64,000 bases of DNA. It comes from an uncultured Stenotrophomonas sp. (GTDB lineage: Bacteria; Pseudomonadota; Gammaproteobacteria; Xanthomonadales; Xanthomonadaceae). Both the position numbers and the translations under genes were made by a program. The notes below the pieces were generated by a model. It ran no database searches. It was given only the letters and a program-made list of their open reading frames with translations, and had not been told where the DNA came from. Positions 53,153 through 61,433 of the stretch are shown one piece after another. How positions within the stretch are numbered: position 1 is the first letter of the stretch; every line of letters begins with the position of its first letter. The stretch covers positions 61,256 through 125,255 of the forward strand of contig NZ_CAJYVQ010000014.1 in assembly GCF_913778665.1 (NCBI RefSeq), read 5' to 3'.

Positions 53153-54988
53153 ATGGAACATCGGCTGCCAGCAGGCACGCCCGGCGAGGCGGGCGGCATC
53201 CCGCTGCCCAGGGGACGGCTGCATTTCGAGCAGATCGCTGCGGCGCTGATCGCCGATGGCCTGGTGGCCGAACAGGACCGCGAACGCATGCGCTTTTCGG
53301 CGCAGGGCGCGCGCAACGCCAGTGAAGTGCATCCGCTGGTGCTGCTGTCCAACCTCAAGCTGGCCGCCACCGGCGGCGGCGAACTGAGCCTGGAACGCCT
53401 CACCGAATGGCTGGCGCAGCGCACCGGCAGCCGCTACCTGCGCATCGACCCGACCCGGGTCGATGTCGCCGCGGTCACGGCACTGGTGTCGCACGCCTAC
53501 GCCCGACGTCATCGTTTCCTGCCGCTGGCGGTGGATGCCGAGCGCGTGCTGGTGGCCACCAGCGAGCCGCTGGTGCAGGAATGGCGTCGTGACCTGCAGC
53601 ACCTGACCCGCCGCCGCATCGAACTGGCGGTGGTCAACCCCCTGGACCTGCACCGCTACACCATGGAGTTCTACGGGGTGACCCGCTCGGTGCGCGGCGC
53701 CCGCAGCGACGCGCGTGGCGAGGCCAGCACCACCCTGCCCAGCTTCGAGCAGCTGGTCGAACTGGGCCGCACCGGCGACGTCAACGCCGACGACCAGCAC
53801 ATCGTGCACATCGTCGACTGGCTGCTGCAGTACGCCTACGAACAGCGCGCCTCGGACATCCACCTGGAACCGCGCCGCGAGATGGGGCGCATGCGCTTCC
53901 GCATCGACGGCGTGCTGCACAAGGTGTTCGAAGTGCCGCCGGCAGTGATGACCGCCGTGGTCAGCCGCATCAAGGTGCTGGGCCGCATGGACCTGGCCGA
54001 GCGCCGACGCCCGCAGGATGGTCGCATCAAGACCCGTTCGCCAGGGGGCCGCGAGGTCGAGATGCGCCTGTCGACCATGCCCACGGCCTTCGGCGAGAAG
54101 TGCGTGATGCGCATCTTCGACCCGGATGCCGCCTTCAAGAGCATCGACCAGCTCGGTTTCAGCCCGCAGGAGGCCGCAGGCTGGAATGCGCTGGTCGAGC
54201 GCCCGCACGGCATCGTGCTGGTCACCGGCCCGACCGGCTCGGGCAAGACCACCACCCTGTATTCCACGCTGAAGCGGCTGGCCACCCCGGACGTGAATGT
54301 GTGCACGGTGGAGGATCCGATCGAAATGATCGCGCCCGAGTTCAACCAGATGCAGGTGCAGGCCAACATCGACCTGGACTTCGCCAGCGGCGTGCGCACC
54401 CTGCTGCGGCAGGACCCGGACATCATCATGATCGGTGAGATCCGCGACCTGGAGACCGCGCAGATGGCGGTACAGGCCTCGCTGACCGGCCACCTGGTGC
54501 TGTCCACCCTGCATACCAACGATGCGCCGTCGGCGGTCACCCGCCTCCTTGATCTGGGCGTGCCGCATTACCTGCTGGCCAGCACCCTCAACGGCATCCT
54601 CGCCCAGCGCCTGGTGCGCACGCTGTGCCCGCACTGCAAGCAGCCGCACAGCCTCGGCGCCGCCGATTGGGCGGTACTGGCTGATAGCCATGGTGCATAT
54701 CCAGATGCCGCCACGCCCTGTCGGCCGGTCGGTTGCCTGGAGTGCCGGCGCACCGGATTCCTCGGCCGCATCGGCCTGTATGAGTTGCTGCCATTGGGTT
54801 CGCGGCTGCGCGGGCAGATCCGCGCCGACATGGATCTGGCCGGTTTCACCCGCGCCGCGCGGACTGAAGGGCTGCGAACCCTGCGCCAGGCCGGGCTTGA
54901 AAAGGTGGCGCAAGGGCTGACTACAATCGAGGAAGTCCTGTCAGTCCTGCCGCCCCCGGATGAACCCAGCTCCGTTCCTGATCCTTGA
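53153..54988 (+). CDS. GspE/PilB-family secretion/pilus ATPase (orphan)
   Basis: The product has 611 aa, an AAA-like hexameric ATPase that drives type II secretion or type IV pili. Walker A GPTGSGKTTTLYS near residue 361, VCTVEDPIEMI (Asp box), GEIRDLETAQMAVQASLTGH (Walker B region), LSTLHTNDAP (His box). CPHC and CLEC (about 493-529) form the tetracysteine zinc site of GspE/PilB. The N-terminus (about 1-150) is a GspE-N-like domain. No other type II or pilus gene is nearby, so it is an orphan or partner of a system elsewhere. GGAGG is upstream of the ATG; the 3' end overlaps the next gene by 29 nt. Confidence 0.92.
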   Translation: MEHRLPAGTPGEAGGIPLPRGRLHFEQIAAALIADGLVAEQDRERMRFSAQGARNASEVHPLVLLSNLKLAATGGGELSLERLTEWLAQRTGSRYLRIDPTRVDVAAVTALVSHAYARRHRFLPLAVDAERVLVATSEPLVQEWRRDLQHLTRRRIELAVVNPLDLHRYTMEFYGVTRSVRGARSDARGEASTTLPSFEQLVELGRTGDVNADDQHIVHIVDWLLQYAYEQRASDIHLEPRREMGRMRFRIDGVLHKVFEVPPAVMTAVVSRIKVLGRMDLAERRRPQDGRIKTRSPGGREVEMRLSTMPTAFGEKCVMRIFDPDAAFKSIDQLGFSPQEAAGWNALVERPHGIVLVTGPTGSGKTTTLYSTLKRLATPDVNVCTVEDPIEMIAPEFNQMQVQANIDLDFASGVRTLLRQDPDIIMIGEIRDLETAQMAVQASLTGHLVLSTLHTNDAPSAVTRLLDLGVPHYLLASTLNGILAQRLVRTLCPHCKQPHSLGAADWAVLADSHGAYPDAATPCRPVGCLECRRTGFLGRIGLYELLPLGSRLRGQIRADMDLAGFTRAARTEGLRTLRQAGLEKVAQGLTTIEEVLSVLPPPDEPSSVPDP

Positions 54989-55706
54989 AACCGGCCGCCC
55001 GGTGCCGTCGCTGCGCCGCTACGGGCGCTTTCCGCACTGGATCCGCGTCGCCGCCGGACTGGAAGAGCATGAGACGGTGGTGGTCGACGTCGAGCACGGT
55101 GGCGCCCTGCCCGATCCGCACGCCTTCGCCGGCGTGCTGGTGACCGGCTCGGCGGCGTTCGTCACCGACCACGCCGACTGGAGCGAGCGCAGCGCGGCAT
55201 GGCTGCGCCAGACCGCCCACGATGACCTGCCGGTGTTCGGCATCTGCTATGGCCATCAGCTGCTGGCGCACGCGCTGGGGGGCGAGGTGGCCTACAACCC
55301 GGCCGGCCGCGAGTCCGGCACGATCGAGCTGGAGCTTCAGCCGCAGGCCGCGCAGGACCCGCTGTTCCAGGGCCTGCCGCAGCATTTCGCAGCCCACGCC
55401 ACCCATCTGCAGACCGTGTTGCGCGCGCCCGACGGGGCCGAGGTGCTGGCCCGTTCGCCTCTGGACGGCTGCCATGCCTTCCGCTGGGGGCGCCAGGCCT
55501 GGGGCGTGCAGTTCCATCCGGAGTTCGCCACCCACCACATGCGCGGCTACGTGCGCGCCCGCGCCGACTGCATCGGTCGCCACGGCGGCTGTGCCCGCAG
55601 CATCGAGCGCGCGGTCAGCGCCGCGCCGCTGGCCCGCCAGCTGTTGCGGCGCTTCGTCCGCCAGGCGCGGCTGTCTTCAGCCCAGCCGATGGCAAAACAG
55701 GGATAA
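54960..55706 (+). CDS. Class I glutamine amidotransferase (GMP-synthase-like)
   Basis: The product has 248 aa. GICYGHQLLAHALGG holds the nucleophile Cys (C96) and GVQFHPEF the His/Glu pair (H186, E188). As a stand-alone domain it probably hydrolyses glutamine or a gamma-glutamyl compound; the partner is unknown. Its ATG lies 29 nt inside the preceding ATPase gene, so translation is likely coupled. A TACAAT hexamer at 54922-54927, inside that gene, may be an additional promoter. Confidence 0.87.
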   Translation: MNPAPFLILETGRPVPSLRRYGRFPHWIRVAAGLEEHETVVVDVEHGGALPDPHAFAGVLVTGSAAFVTDHADWSERSAAWLRQTAHDDLPVFGICYGHQLLAHALGGEVAYNPAGRESGTIELELQPQAAQDPLFQGLPQHFAAHATHLQTVLRAPDGAEVLARSPLDGCHAFRWGRQAWGVQFHPEFATHHMRGYVRARADCIGRHGGCARSIERAVSAAPLARQLLRRFVRQARLSSAQPMAKQG

Positions 55707-55750
55707 TCGGCGGCACGGGCACGCGCCCGGCCCCTCCTGTCCCCTCCCGG

Positions 55751-56668
55751 ATGTCCATGAAAGAGATTCGCAAGCTGCCGGCTTCGGCGGGCGCCCAGTG
55801 GTTGCTGGATACGTTCTCCCTGTACCGGCGTGCGCCGCTGCAGCTGGCCCGGATCGGCCTGACCTGGCTGCTGGTGAGCTGGGTGGTCACCCTGCTGTCG
55901 ACGCTGATACCCGGCGCCGCCGGCATGGCCGTGCAGCTGATGACCCTGGCCATCTCGCCGATCATGTTCGGCGGCATGCTGTACGCCGTTGGCGAAATCG
56001 ACGAAGGCCGCGCGGGCCTGGCTTCGCACCTGCTGCAGCCGATCCGCGACCACCGCGTCAGCCACCTGCTGGTGCCGCTGGCCATCCAGGTGCTGGCGGT
56101 GCTGCTGCTGGGCGCGCTGCTGTTCCTGATGATCGGCCGCGAGGGCTTCACCGCCTTCAGCGAGGTCATGACCAAGATGGAAGAGATCAGCCGCAGCGGC
56201 CAGCAGATCAAGCCGGAGGATGCCGCCGCGCTGGTCGCCAACCTGCCGGCCAAGCGCATCGCGCTGTGGATGCTGCTGGTGTTCCTCAGCGCGGTGGCAC
56301 TGTCGCTGGCGATGTTCACCCAGCCGGCGCTGGTGGTGTTCGACAAGCAGAGCGGCATGCATGCATTGCGCCTGAGCCTGCAGGGCTGCATCGAGAACAT
56401 CGGCGCGATGATCGTGTTCGCCGTGCTGGGCCTGATCGCCGCGTTCTGCATGTACATCCTGTTCGTGATCGTGATCCAGATCGCGATGCTGATCGGTGGC
56501 CCGCTCGCCGCGGCCTTCATCGCCCAGCTGGTGCTGACCACGGTGCTGATGCCGCTGTACGTGGGCGCGGTCTATGCCGCGTGGAAGCAGATGTTCGTGC
56601 ACCGCGGCAGCCGCGCCGCGCCGCCGATCCCGACCACGCCGACCTCCAGCGACATCTTCCACGCCTGA
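55751..56668 (+). CDS. BPSS1780-family membrane protein
   Basis: The product has 305 aa with about six or seven membrane helices, for example VVTLLSTLIPGAAGMAV and LLVPLAIQVLAVLLLGALL. The pattern KLPASAGAQWLLDTFSLYRRAP and a C-terminal tail YAAWKQMFVHRG match the BPSS1780 type, of unknown function. It is 44 bp after the amidotransferase gene and probably cotranscribed. Start at 55751, with an in-frame Met two codons later. Confidence 0.85.
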   Translation: MSMKEIRKLPASAGAQWLLDTFSLYRRAPLQLARIGLTWLLVSWVVTLLSTLIPGAAGMAVQLMTLAISPIMFGGMLYAVGEIDEGRAGLASHLLQPIRDHRVSHLLVPLAIQVLAVLLLGALLFLMIGREGFTAFSEVMTKMEEISRSGQQIKPEDAAALVANLPAKRIALWMLLVFLSAVALSLAMFTQPALVVFDKQSGMHALRLSLQGCIENIGAMIVFAVLGLIAAFCMYILFVIVIQIAMLIGGPLAAAFIAQLVLTTVLMPLYVGAVYAAWKQMFVHRGSRAAPPIPTTPTSSDIFHA

Positions 56669-56678
56669 CCGGAACATC

Positions 56679-56703
56679 GGTAGATCCATGCCGTGCGTGG
56701 ATG
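56679..56703. repeat. SMAG-type REP, CCATGC subtype
   Basis: GGTAGATCCATGCCGTGCGTGGATG. It lies between the BPSS1780-type gene and convergent tatC. The SMAG GTAG end is present. Confidence 0.8.
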
Positions 56704-56752
56704 TCGCATCGCGTCAAACCACGCGCGTCGCGCACCGACCGGCGCTACCGGA

Positions 56753-57502
56753 TCAGGCGGCGGGCTTCTTCACTGCCGACGATGGCACCAGCCAACGCGC
56801 GGCGTGGATGCCCAGCTCGTACAGCAGGCACATCGGGATCGCCAGCATCAGCTGCGAGACCACATCCGGCGGGGTCAGCACCGCTGCCAGAACGAAAATG
56901 CCAACGATCGCGTAGCCGCGGCCTTCCTTGAACTGCTGCGGCGTCACCCAGCCCAGCAGCACCAGGATCACCATCGCCACCGGCAGCTCGAAACTGCCGC
57001 CGAAGGCGAAGAAGATCGCCAGCACGAAGTCCAGATAGGCATTCGCATCCGGCGTGATGGCGATCACGTCCGGGCTGAAGGTGGTGAGGAAATGGAACAC
57101 CGCCGGCAGCACCAGGAAGTAGGCGAAGGCGCAACCGGTGTAGAACAGCAGCACCGACGACACCAGCAACGGGACCGCCAGGCGCTTCTCGCGCGCATAC
57201 AGGCCCGGGGCAACGAACGCCCACAGCTGGTACAGCAGCCAGGGCACCGCCACGAACAAGGCAACGAAGAAGGTCAGCTTCAGCGGCGCGAAGAACGCGC
57301 CGGCCGGATTGGTGGCGATCATCGTCTGCCCGTTGGGCAGCTGCGAGACCAGCGGTTCGGCCAATGCGTTGTACAGCTTCTGGGTGAACGGCAGCAGCGC
57401 CAGCAGCACGACGCCCAGGCCCAGCAACGCGCGCACCAGGCGGCCGCGCAGTTCGACCAGATGTTCGACCAGCGAGCTTTCGCCGAAATCCTGTTCACTC
57501 AT
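56753..57502 (-). CDS. tatC: Twin-arginine translocase subunit TatC
   Basis: The product has 249 aa with six membrane helices. SLVEHLVELRGRLVRALLGLG is the conserved N-terminus and YQLWAFVAPGLYAREKR the first cytoplasmic-loop motif; FAYFLVLPAVFHF and ITPDANAYLDFVLAIFFAFG are typical. It recognises the twin-arginine signal of folded proteins. It overlaps tatB by 4 nt (ATGA) in tatABC order on the minus strand. Confidence 0.95.
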   Translation of the reverse strand: MSEQDFGESSLVEHLVELRGRLVRALLGLGVVLLALLPFTQKLYNALAEPLVSQLPNGQTMIATNPAGAFFAPLKLTFFVALFVAVPWLLYQLWAFVAPGLYAREKRLAVPLLVSSVLLFYTGCAFAYFLVLPAVFHFLTTFSPDVIAITPDANAYLDFVLAIFFAFGGSFELPVAMVILVLLGWVTPQQFKEGRGYAIVGIFVLAAVLTPPDVVSQLMLAIPMCLLYELGIHAARWLVPSSAVKKPAA

Positions 57503-57960
57503 GGCTGGCGCTCCGTGCTCTGGTTCGGCGGCGTCGCACCGGCTTCAGGCGGCGTGGCCGAAGCCGGCTCGGCAGCAGCGCCTTCCGGCGCCGGTGCAAC
57601 CGCGTCGGGGGCGGCGCCCATGTGCGGCGGCACATCGGCCGGTGCCGGTGCACGTACCTCCTGCGCCAGCTCATCGCCCTGCTGCTGCGCCTGCTGGGCT
57701 CCGCGACGGATCGCCTCGCCGCTGGCGCGCAGCTGGTTCTCAGTGTCCTGCATGCCTTGGCGTACGTCCTGCATCTGCCGCTTGATCTCCTCGGCCTGCA
57801 GTTCGCGTTCCAGTTCCTGTTTCACCGAATCCCACTGATTGCGGGCACGACGTACCCACAGCCCGGCGAAGCGGGCCGCCTTGGGCAGGCGCTCGGGACC
57901 GAGCACCACCAGGGCGACCACGGCAATCACCAGCAGTTCGCTGAAGCCGATATCAAACAC
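57499..57960 (-). CDS. tatB: Twin-arginine translocase subunit TatB
   Basis: The product has 153 aa: a single N-terminal helix (MFDIGFSELLVIAVVALVVLGPERLPKAAR, with the GPERLP hinge), an amphipathic helix, and a long Pro/Ala-rich C-terminal tail (PAPEGAAAEPAS). It binds precursors with TatC. It starts 15 bp after the tatA stop and overlaps tatC. Confidence 0.94.
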   Translation of the reverse strand: MFDIGFSELLVIAVVALVVLGPERLPKAARFAGLWVRRARNQWDSVKQELERELQAEEIKRQMQDVRQGMQDTENQLRASGEAIRRGAQQAQQQGDELAQEVRAPAPADVPPHMGAAPDAVAPAPEGAAAEPASATPPEAGATPPNQSTERQP

Positions 57961-57975
57961 CGCGACCGCTCCGGA

Positions 57976-58203
57976 TCAGCGTGGGTTGCGGTCGTGCTCG
58001 TCCTGCGCGGTGCGCGAGGCGTCCTGGCTGCGCGATTCGTCGCCCAGCTGCGCGTTCGGCTTGTCGTCGTCGCGCATGCCCTTCTTGAATTCCTTGACCG
58101 CCGAGCCGAGGTCCTTGGCGCCACTGGTCAGGCGCTTGGTGCCGAACACCAGCAGGACGATGGCCAGCACGACCAACCAATGCCAGATGCTGAAACTGCC
58201 CAT
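57976..58203 (-). CDS. tatA: Twin-arginine translocase subunit TatA
   Basis: The product has 75 aa: MGSFSIWHWLVVLAIVLLVFGTKRL (helix and FG hinge), then an amphipathic helix KDLGSAVKEFKKGM. It multimerises to form the pore. The start at 58203 fits the family; an extension to 58242 would not. A short CCGGCTG-T-CAGCCGG hairpin (58249-58263) and the SYLF gene lie upstream. Confidence 0.94.
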   Translation of the reverse strand: MGSFSIWHWLVVLAIVLLVFGTKRLTSGAKDLGSAVKEFKKGMRDDDKPNAQLGDESRSQDASRTAQDEHDRNPR

Positions 58204-58278
58204 AAAGACGCTCGTTACGTTAGTGATCAGGCTGTCGAGCATAGCGCACCGGCTGTCAGCCGGCGCGCGTGACGAAAG

Positions 58279-59163
58279 TCAGTTTCCGCCCAGCGTTTCC
58301 GTGCGGATCTCGCCGTCGTTGACCGGCTGGAAGCCCTGCTGCTGCGGCGGCGGGTTCTGCGGCACGTTCTGCAGGGGCGCGGTGGTGGCCTCGGCCGGCG
58401 CTGCCTGAACAGGCGCCGGGGCGACTGCCGAGGGCGTGGCCGGGCGCGGCGCACTGCCGCCGTTGCCGTTGCGGTTGTTGCGAGCGGCGTAGGTGGCCTC
58501 TTCCAGGCGATCGCGGAAAGCGACCACGTCCATCGACGGCGATCCGGCGGCGCGGCCTTCGAAGATCATCCGGGGCGTGGTGTTGCTGCCGTAGGCATCA
58601 AGGTTGGCGGCATCGTCGATCTGCAGCACCGCGCCATCCAGCGCGACGCCGGCGAACAGGCCGCGGGCACGCGACCACGACCAGATCTCGGCCTTCAGCT
58701 GGCCATCGGTGGCGGCCGCGGCATTGCGGCCAACCGGTCCGGCGGCGACGCCGGCATCGGCGCCCAGCGTGAACTTGCCGTTGACCAGGTTGTCCAGGCT
58801 GCGATCGTTGCGGAACACCAGCACCACGTCGGAAGACTGGACACCGGCCTGGAAGCCGATGCTGCCGCCGGTGAGCTTCACGAACACCGGGTTGGACCAG
58901 GCGCCATTGGCCATGCGCACCGACATCAGGCCGTGGCCGCGGCGACCGCCGATGACCAGACCGGCCTTGATCGTGTCAGGAATGACGATGACCGCGCGGC
59001 CTTCGTCGAGCAATTTGTCCGGAATGCCCTGTTCAGGGATTCCCTGGATTTCAGCCAGCACACGCACGGCGTTGCGCGCACGCTGGTCTTCCTGCGGCCC
59101 GGCCATGGCCTGGCTGGACAGCAGACTGGCGGCGATCAGCAGGGCTTGGATCGGGCGACGCAT
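58279..59163 (-). CDS. SYLF (Ysc84)-domain lipid-binding protein, exported
   Basis: The product has 294 aa with a signal peptide (LIAASLLSSQAMAGPQ). The SYLF domain is visible in KAGLVIGGRRGHGLMSVR, SIGFQAGVQSSDVVLVFRND, and LGADAGVAAGPVGR. SYLF domains bind phosphoinositides or membranes in eukaryotes; the bacterial role is unclear. The C-terminal third is Pro/Ala/Gln-rich and low complexity. GGAG precedes the ATG at 59163. It is divergent from hemH across 165 bp. Confidence 0.9.
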   Translation of the reverse strand: MRRPIQALLIAASLLSSQAMAGPQEDQRARNAVRVLAEIQGIPEQGIPDKLLDEGRAVIVIPDTIKAGLVIGGRRGHGLMSVRMANGAWSNPVFVKLTGGSIGFQAGVQSSDVVLVFRNDRSLDNLVNGKFTLGADAGVAAGPVGRNAAAATDGQLKAEIWSWSRARGLFAGVALDGAVLQIDDAANLDAYGSNTTPRMIFEGRAAGSPSMDVVAFRDRLEEATYAARNNRNGNGGSAPRPATPSAVAPAPVQAAPAEATTAPLQNVPQNPPPQQQGFQPVNDGEIRTETLGGN

Positions 59164-59315
59164 GGCAGGCTCCAGAAGTCAGTCCATAGGAAGATATAGC
59201 AAGTGACTGAAATTAGTAGTGTTGTCATGAATATCCTATGAGCGTTCCCTGCTCATATAGGCGCGTGCTATGCATGCAATCCGAACCCTGCATCCCGGTG
59301 CCACGCCGGATCGGC

Positions 59316-59321
59316 GACAAT
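59316..59321 (+). promoter_or_regulatory. Putative -10 box of hemH (leaderless arrangement)
   Basis: GACAAT lies 7 nt (AGCGACC) before the hemH ATG, and no Shine-Dalgarno is present. The spacing is nearly the 6 nt seen at polA, uvrD, rsmG, xthA and others. Confidence 0.45.
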
Positions 59322-59328
59322 AGCGACC

Positions 59329-60291
59329 ATGCTCGACGCTCCCGATACCGCCGTGCTGGCGGTCAACCTAGGCACCCCCGAGACGCCGACGGCCCCCGCC
59401 GTACGCCGTTACCTGGCTGAATTCCTGTCCGACCCCCGCGTGGTCGCGATCCCGGCGCTGCTGTGGCAGCCGCTGCTGCGTGGATTGATCCTGCCGCTGC
59501 GCAGTAGCCGTTCGGCGGCCAAGTACGCGCAGGTCTGGCTGCCCGACGGCTCACCACTGATGGTGCATACGCGCCAGCTGGCGCAGGCCATGCAGGCCCT
59601 GCTGCCGACCCTGACGGTGCGCCACGCGATGCGTTACGGCGAACCGGCGCTGGCCGGCGAGCTCGACCGTCTGGCCGCCGGCGGCGCGCGCCGCATCGTC
59701 GTGCTGCCGCTGTACCCGCAGTACTCCACCACCACCACCGCCTCGGTCGAAGACCGGGTCGATGCGTGGCAGCGCCGCAACCCGGGCGTGACCGTCAGCC
59801 TGGTGCGCGACTACTCGGTCGATCCGGGCTGGGTCGAGGCCGTGGCCGGCTCGATCCGGCGCTACTGGGAGCAGCACGGTCGTGGCCAGAAACTGATGTT
59901 CTCCTTCCATGGCATCCCGCAGCGCCTGGCCGATGGTGGCGATCCGTATCCGCAGCGCTGCGAGGCCAGTGCGCAGGCCATCGCCAACGCGCTGGGCCTG
60001 GGCGGCGACGAGTGGCAGATGGGCTACCAGTCGCGGTTTGGCCGCGAGCGCTGGCTGCAGCCGTATGCGGAGCCAAGCCTGTGGGCGCTGGCCGAGTCCG
60101 GTGTGAAGCAGATCGACGTGGTCTGCCCGGGCTTTGCCACCGACTGCCTGGAAACGCTGGAAGAAGTGGCGCTGGGCTTCACCGAGACGCTGGCCGAGCG
60201 CGGCGCGAAAATGCGCTACATCCCCTGTCTCAACGCCGAACCGGAACATGCGCGCGCACTGGCACGGCTGGCTGTGGCCTCGCTGGCATGA
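59329..60291 (+). CDS. hemH: Ferrochelatase
   Basis: The product has 320 aa and inserts Fe2+ into protoporphyrin IX as the last step of haem synthesis. FSFHGIPQRLADGGDPY has the metal-binding His (H194), and PGFATDCLETLEE the conserved Glu (E275). LPLYPQYSTTTT is another family signature. ATG at 59329; the next gene overlaps its stop by 4 nt. Confidence 0.95.
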   Translation: MLDAPDTAVLAVNLGTPETPTAPAVRRYLAEFLSDPRVVAIPALLWQPLLRGLILPLRSSRSAAKYAQVWLPDGSPLMVHTRQLAQAMQALLPTLTVRHAMRYGEPALAGELDRLAAGGARRIVVLPLYPQYSTTTTASVEDRVDAWQRRNPGVTVSLVRDYSVDPGWVEAVAGSIRRYWEQHGRGQKLMFSFHGIPQRLADGGDPYPQRCEASAQAIANALGLGGDEWQMGYQSRFGRERWLQPYAEPSLWALAESGVKQIDVVCPGFATDCLETLEEVALGFTETLAERGAKMRYIPCLNAEPEHARALARLAVASLA

Positions 60292-61142
60292 GCCTGCAGC
60301 CGTTTGAACTCGAGGCCGGTGGCGCGCGCGTCGCCGGCCTGCGCAACCATGGCGACGGCCCGCGCGTACTGGCCCTGCATGGCTGGCTCGACAACGCGGC
60401 CAGCTTCGTGCCGCTGGCGCCGCATCTGGCGTCGTTGCAGCTGGTGGCCATCGACCTGCCCGGTCACGGCCACAGCGCGCATCTGCCGGCCGGTGCCAGC
60501 TACACCACGGCCGCCGCGATCTGCCACGTACTCGACGTGGCCGATGCGCTGGGCTGGGACCATTTCAGCCTGCTCGGCCATTCGATGGGCGCCGGCATCG
60601 CCAGCCTTACCGCCTCGGTCAGTGATCGGGTGGAGCGCTTGGTGGCGATCGAAGCGCTCGGCGGCCTGCGCGGCCCCGAGGAAGAGACAGCCAACCGCCT
60701 GCGCGAGCACGTGAATGCCACGCGTGGGCTGGGGCGCAAGCAGCTGCGCGTGTTCCCCGACCTGGCCGCGCCGATCCGCGCGCGGATGATGACCAACCAG
60801 CTCAGCGAGCGCTGTGCACGCCTGCTGGTCGAACGCGGCGTGGAGCCGGTCGAGGGTGGCTATCGCTGGTGCAGCGATCCGCGCCTGATGCTGCCGACCG
60901 CGATCCGCCTCAGCGAAGGCCAGATCGACAACCTGCTGCAGGCCATCGCCTGCCCGACGCAGGTGATCTATGCCACACCAGCACAGTCGTACTATCCCGA
61001 ACCAATGCGCAGTGATCGCCTGCAGCACCTGCGTGATGGGCGGCTGGCGGTATTTCCCGGCAACCATCATCTGCACATGGAAGAACCGGCGCAGATCGCC
61101 GACGTGATCCTGCGCTTCTTCGGCAACGACAGCGCCGGCTGA
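60288..61142 (+). CDS. Alpha/beta hydrolase
   Basis: The product has 284 aa. GHSMGAG holds the nucleophile Ser (S99), HGWLDNAASF the oxyanion-hole region, and FPGNHHLHMEEP the catalytic His near residue 262. It resembles small esterase or epoxide-hydrolase-type enzymes; the substrate is unknown. It overlaps the hemH stop (ATGA), so it is translationally coupled. The chemoreceptor gene and a small ORF follow after 126 bp. Confidence 0.88.
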   Translation: MSLQPFELEAGGARVAGLRNHGDGPRVLALHGWLDNAASFVPLAPHLASLQLVAIDLPGHGHSAHLPAGASYTTAAAICHVLDVADALGWDHFSLLGHSMGAGIASLTASVSDRVERLVAIEALGGLRGPEEETANRLREHVNATRGLGRKQLRVFPDLAAPIRARMMTNQLSERCARLLVERGVEPVEGGYRWCSDPRLMLPTAIRLSEGQIDNLLQAIACPTQVIYATPAQSYYPEPMRSDRLQHLRDGRLAVFPGNHHLHMEEPAQIADVILRFFGNDSAG

Positions 61143-61268
61143 GTCGCGGCGCCCGCGCACTTCACTCTGGGCGTCTGCGGCCGATACATCAGTTGCGGGC
61201 CCCTGCGCCCGCGGCACGCGGGTCCGGTCGGGCCTGCGGCATGTATCTGGTTCTGCAAGGAAGTCCGC

Positions 61269-61418
61269 ATGCCTGCTTTGCTGCACCGTCATCCACAGGA
61301 TGTGGCCACGGTGACCCGTCTCCGCGCCGCTGATCGCGCCACCTTCCCCGAATTCCCGGTCCACGCCCTGCTCACGCGTTATCGCGTGCGCAGCGGCGTG
61401 GCCGTTGTCATCTGCTGA
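61269..61418 (+). CDS. Possible 49-aa small protein upstream of the chemoreceptor gene
   Basis: ATG at 61269, stop TGA at 61416-61418. AAGGAAG lies at the proper distance before the ATG. The sequence reads MPALLHRHPQDVATVTRLRA.. and ends VVIC; it has no signal peptide or known motif. It ends 15 bp before the chemoreceptor ATG, so its translation could affect that gene. The 126 bp before it hold a GC-rich segment flanked by ATACAT and ATGTAT, and no other gene. Conservation would be needed to prove coding. Confidence 0.5.
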   Translation: MPALLHRHPQDVATVTRLRAADRATFPEFPVHALLTRYRVRSGVAVVIC

Positions 61419-61433
61419 TCCAGGAGTCATCCA

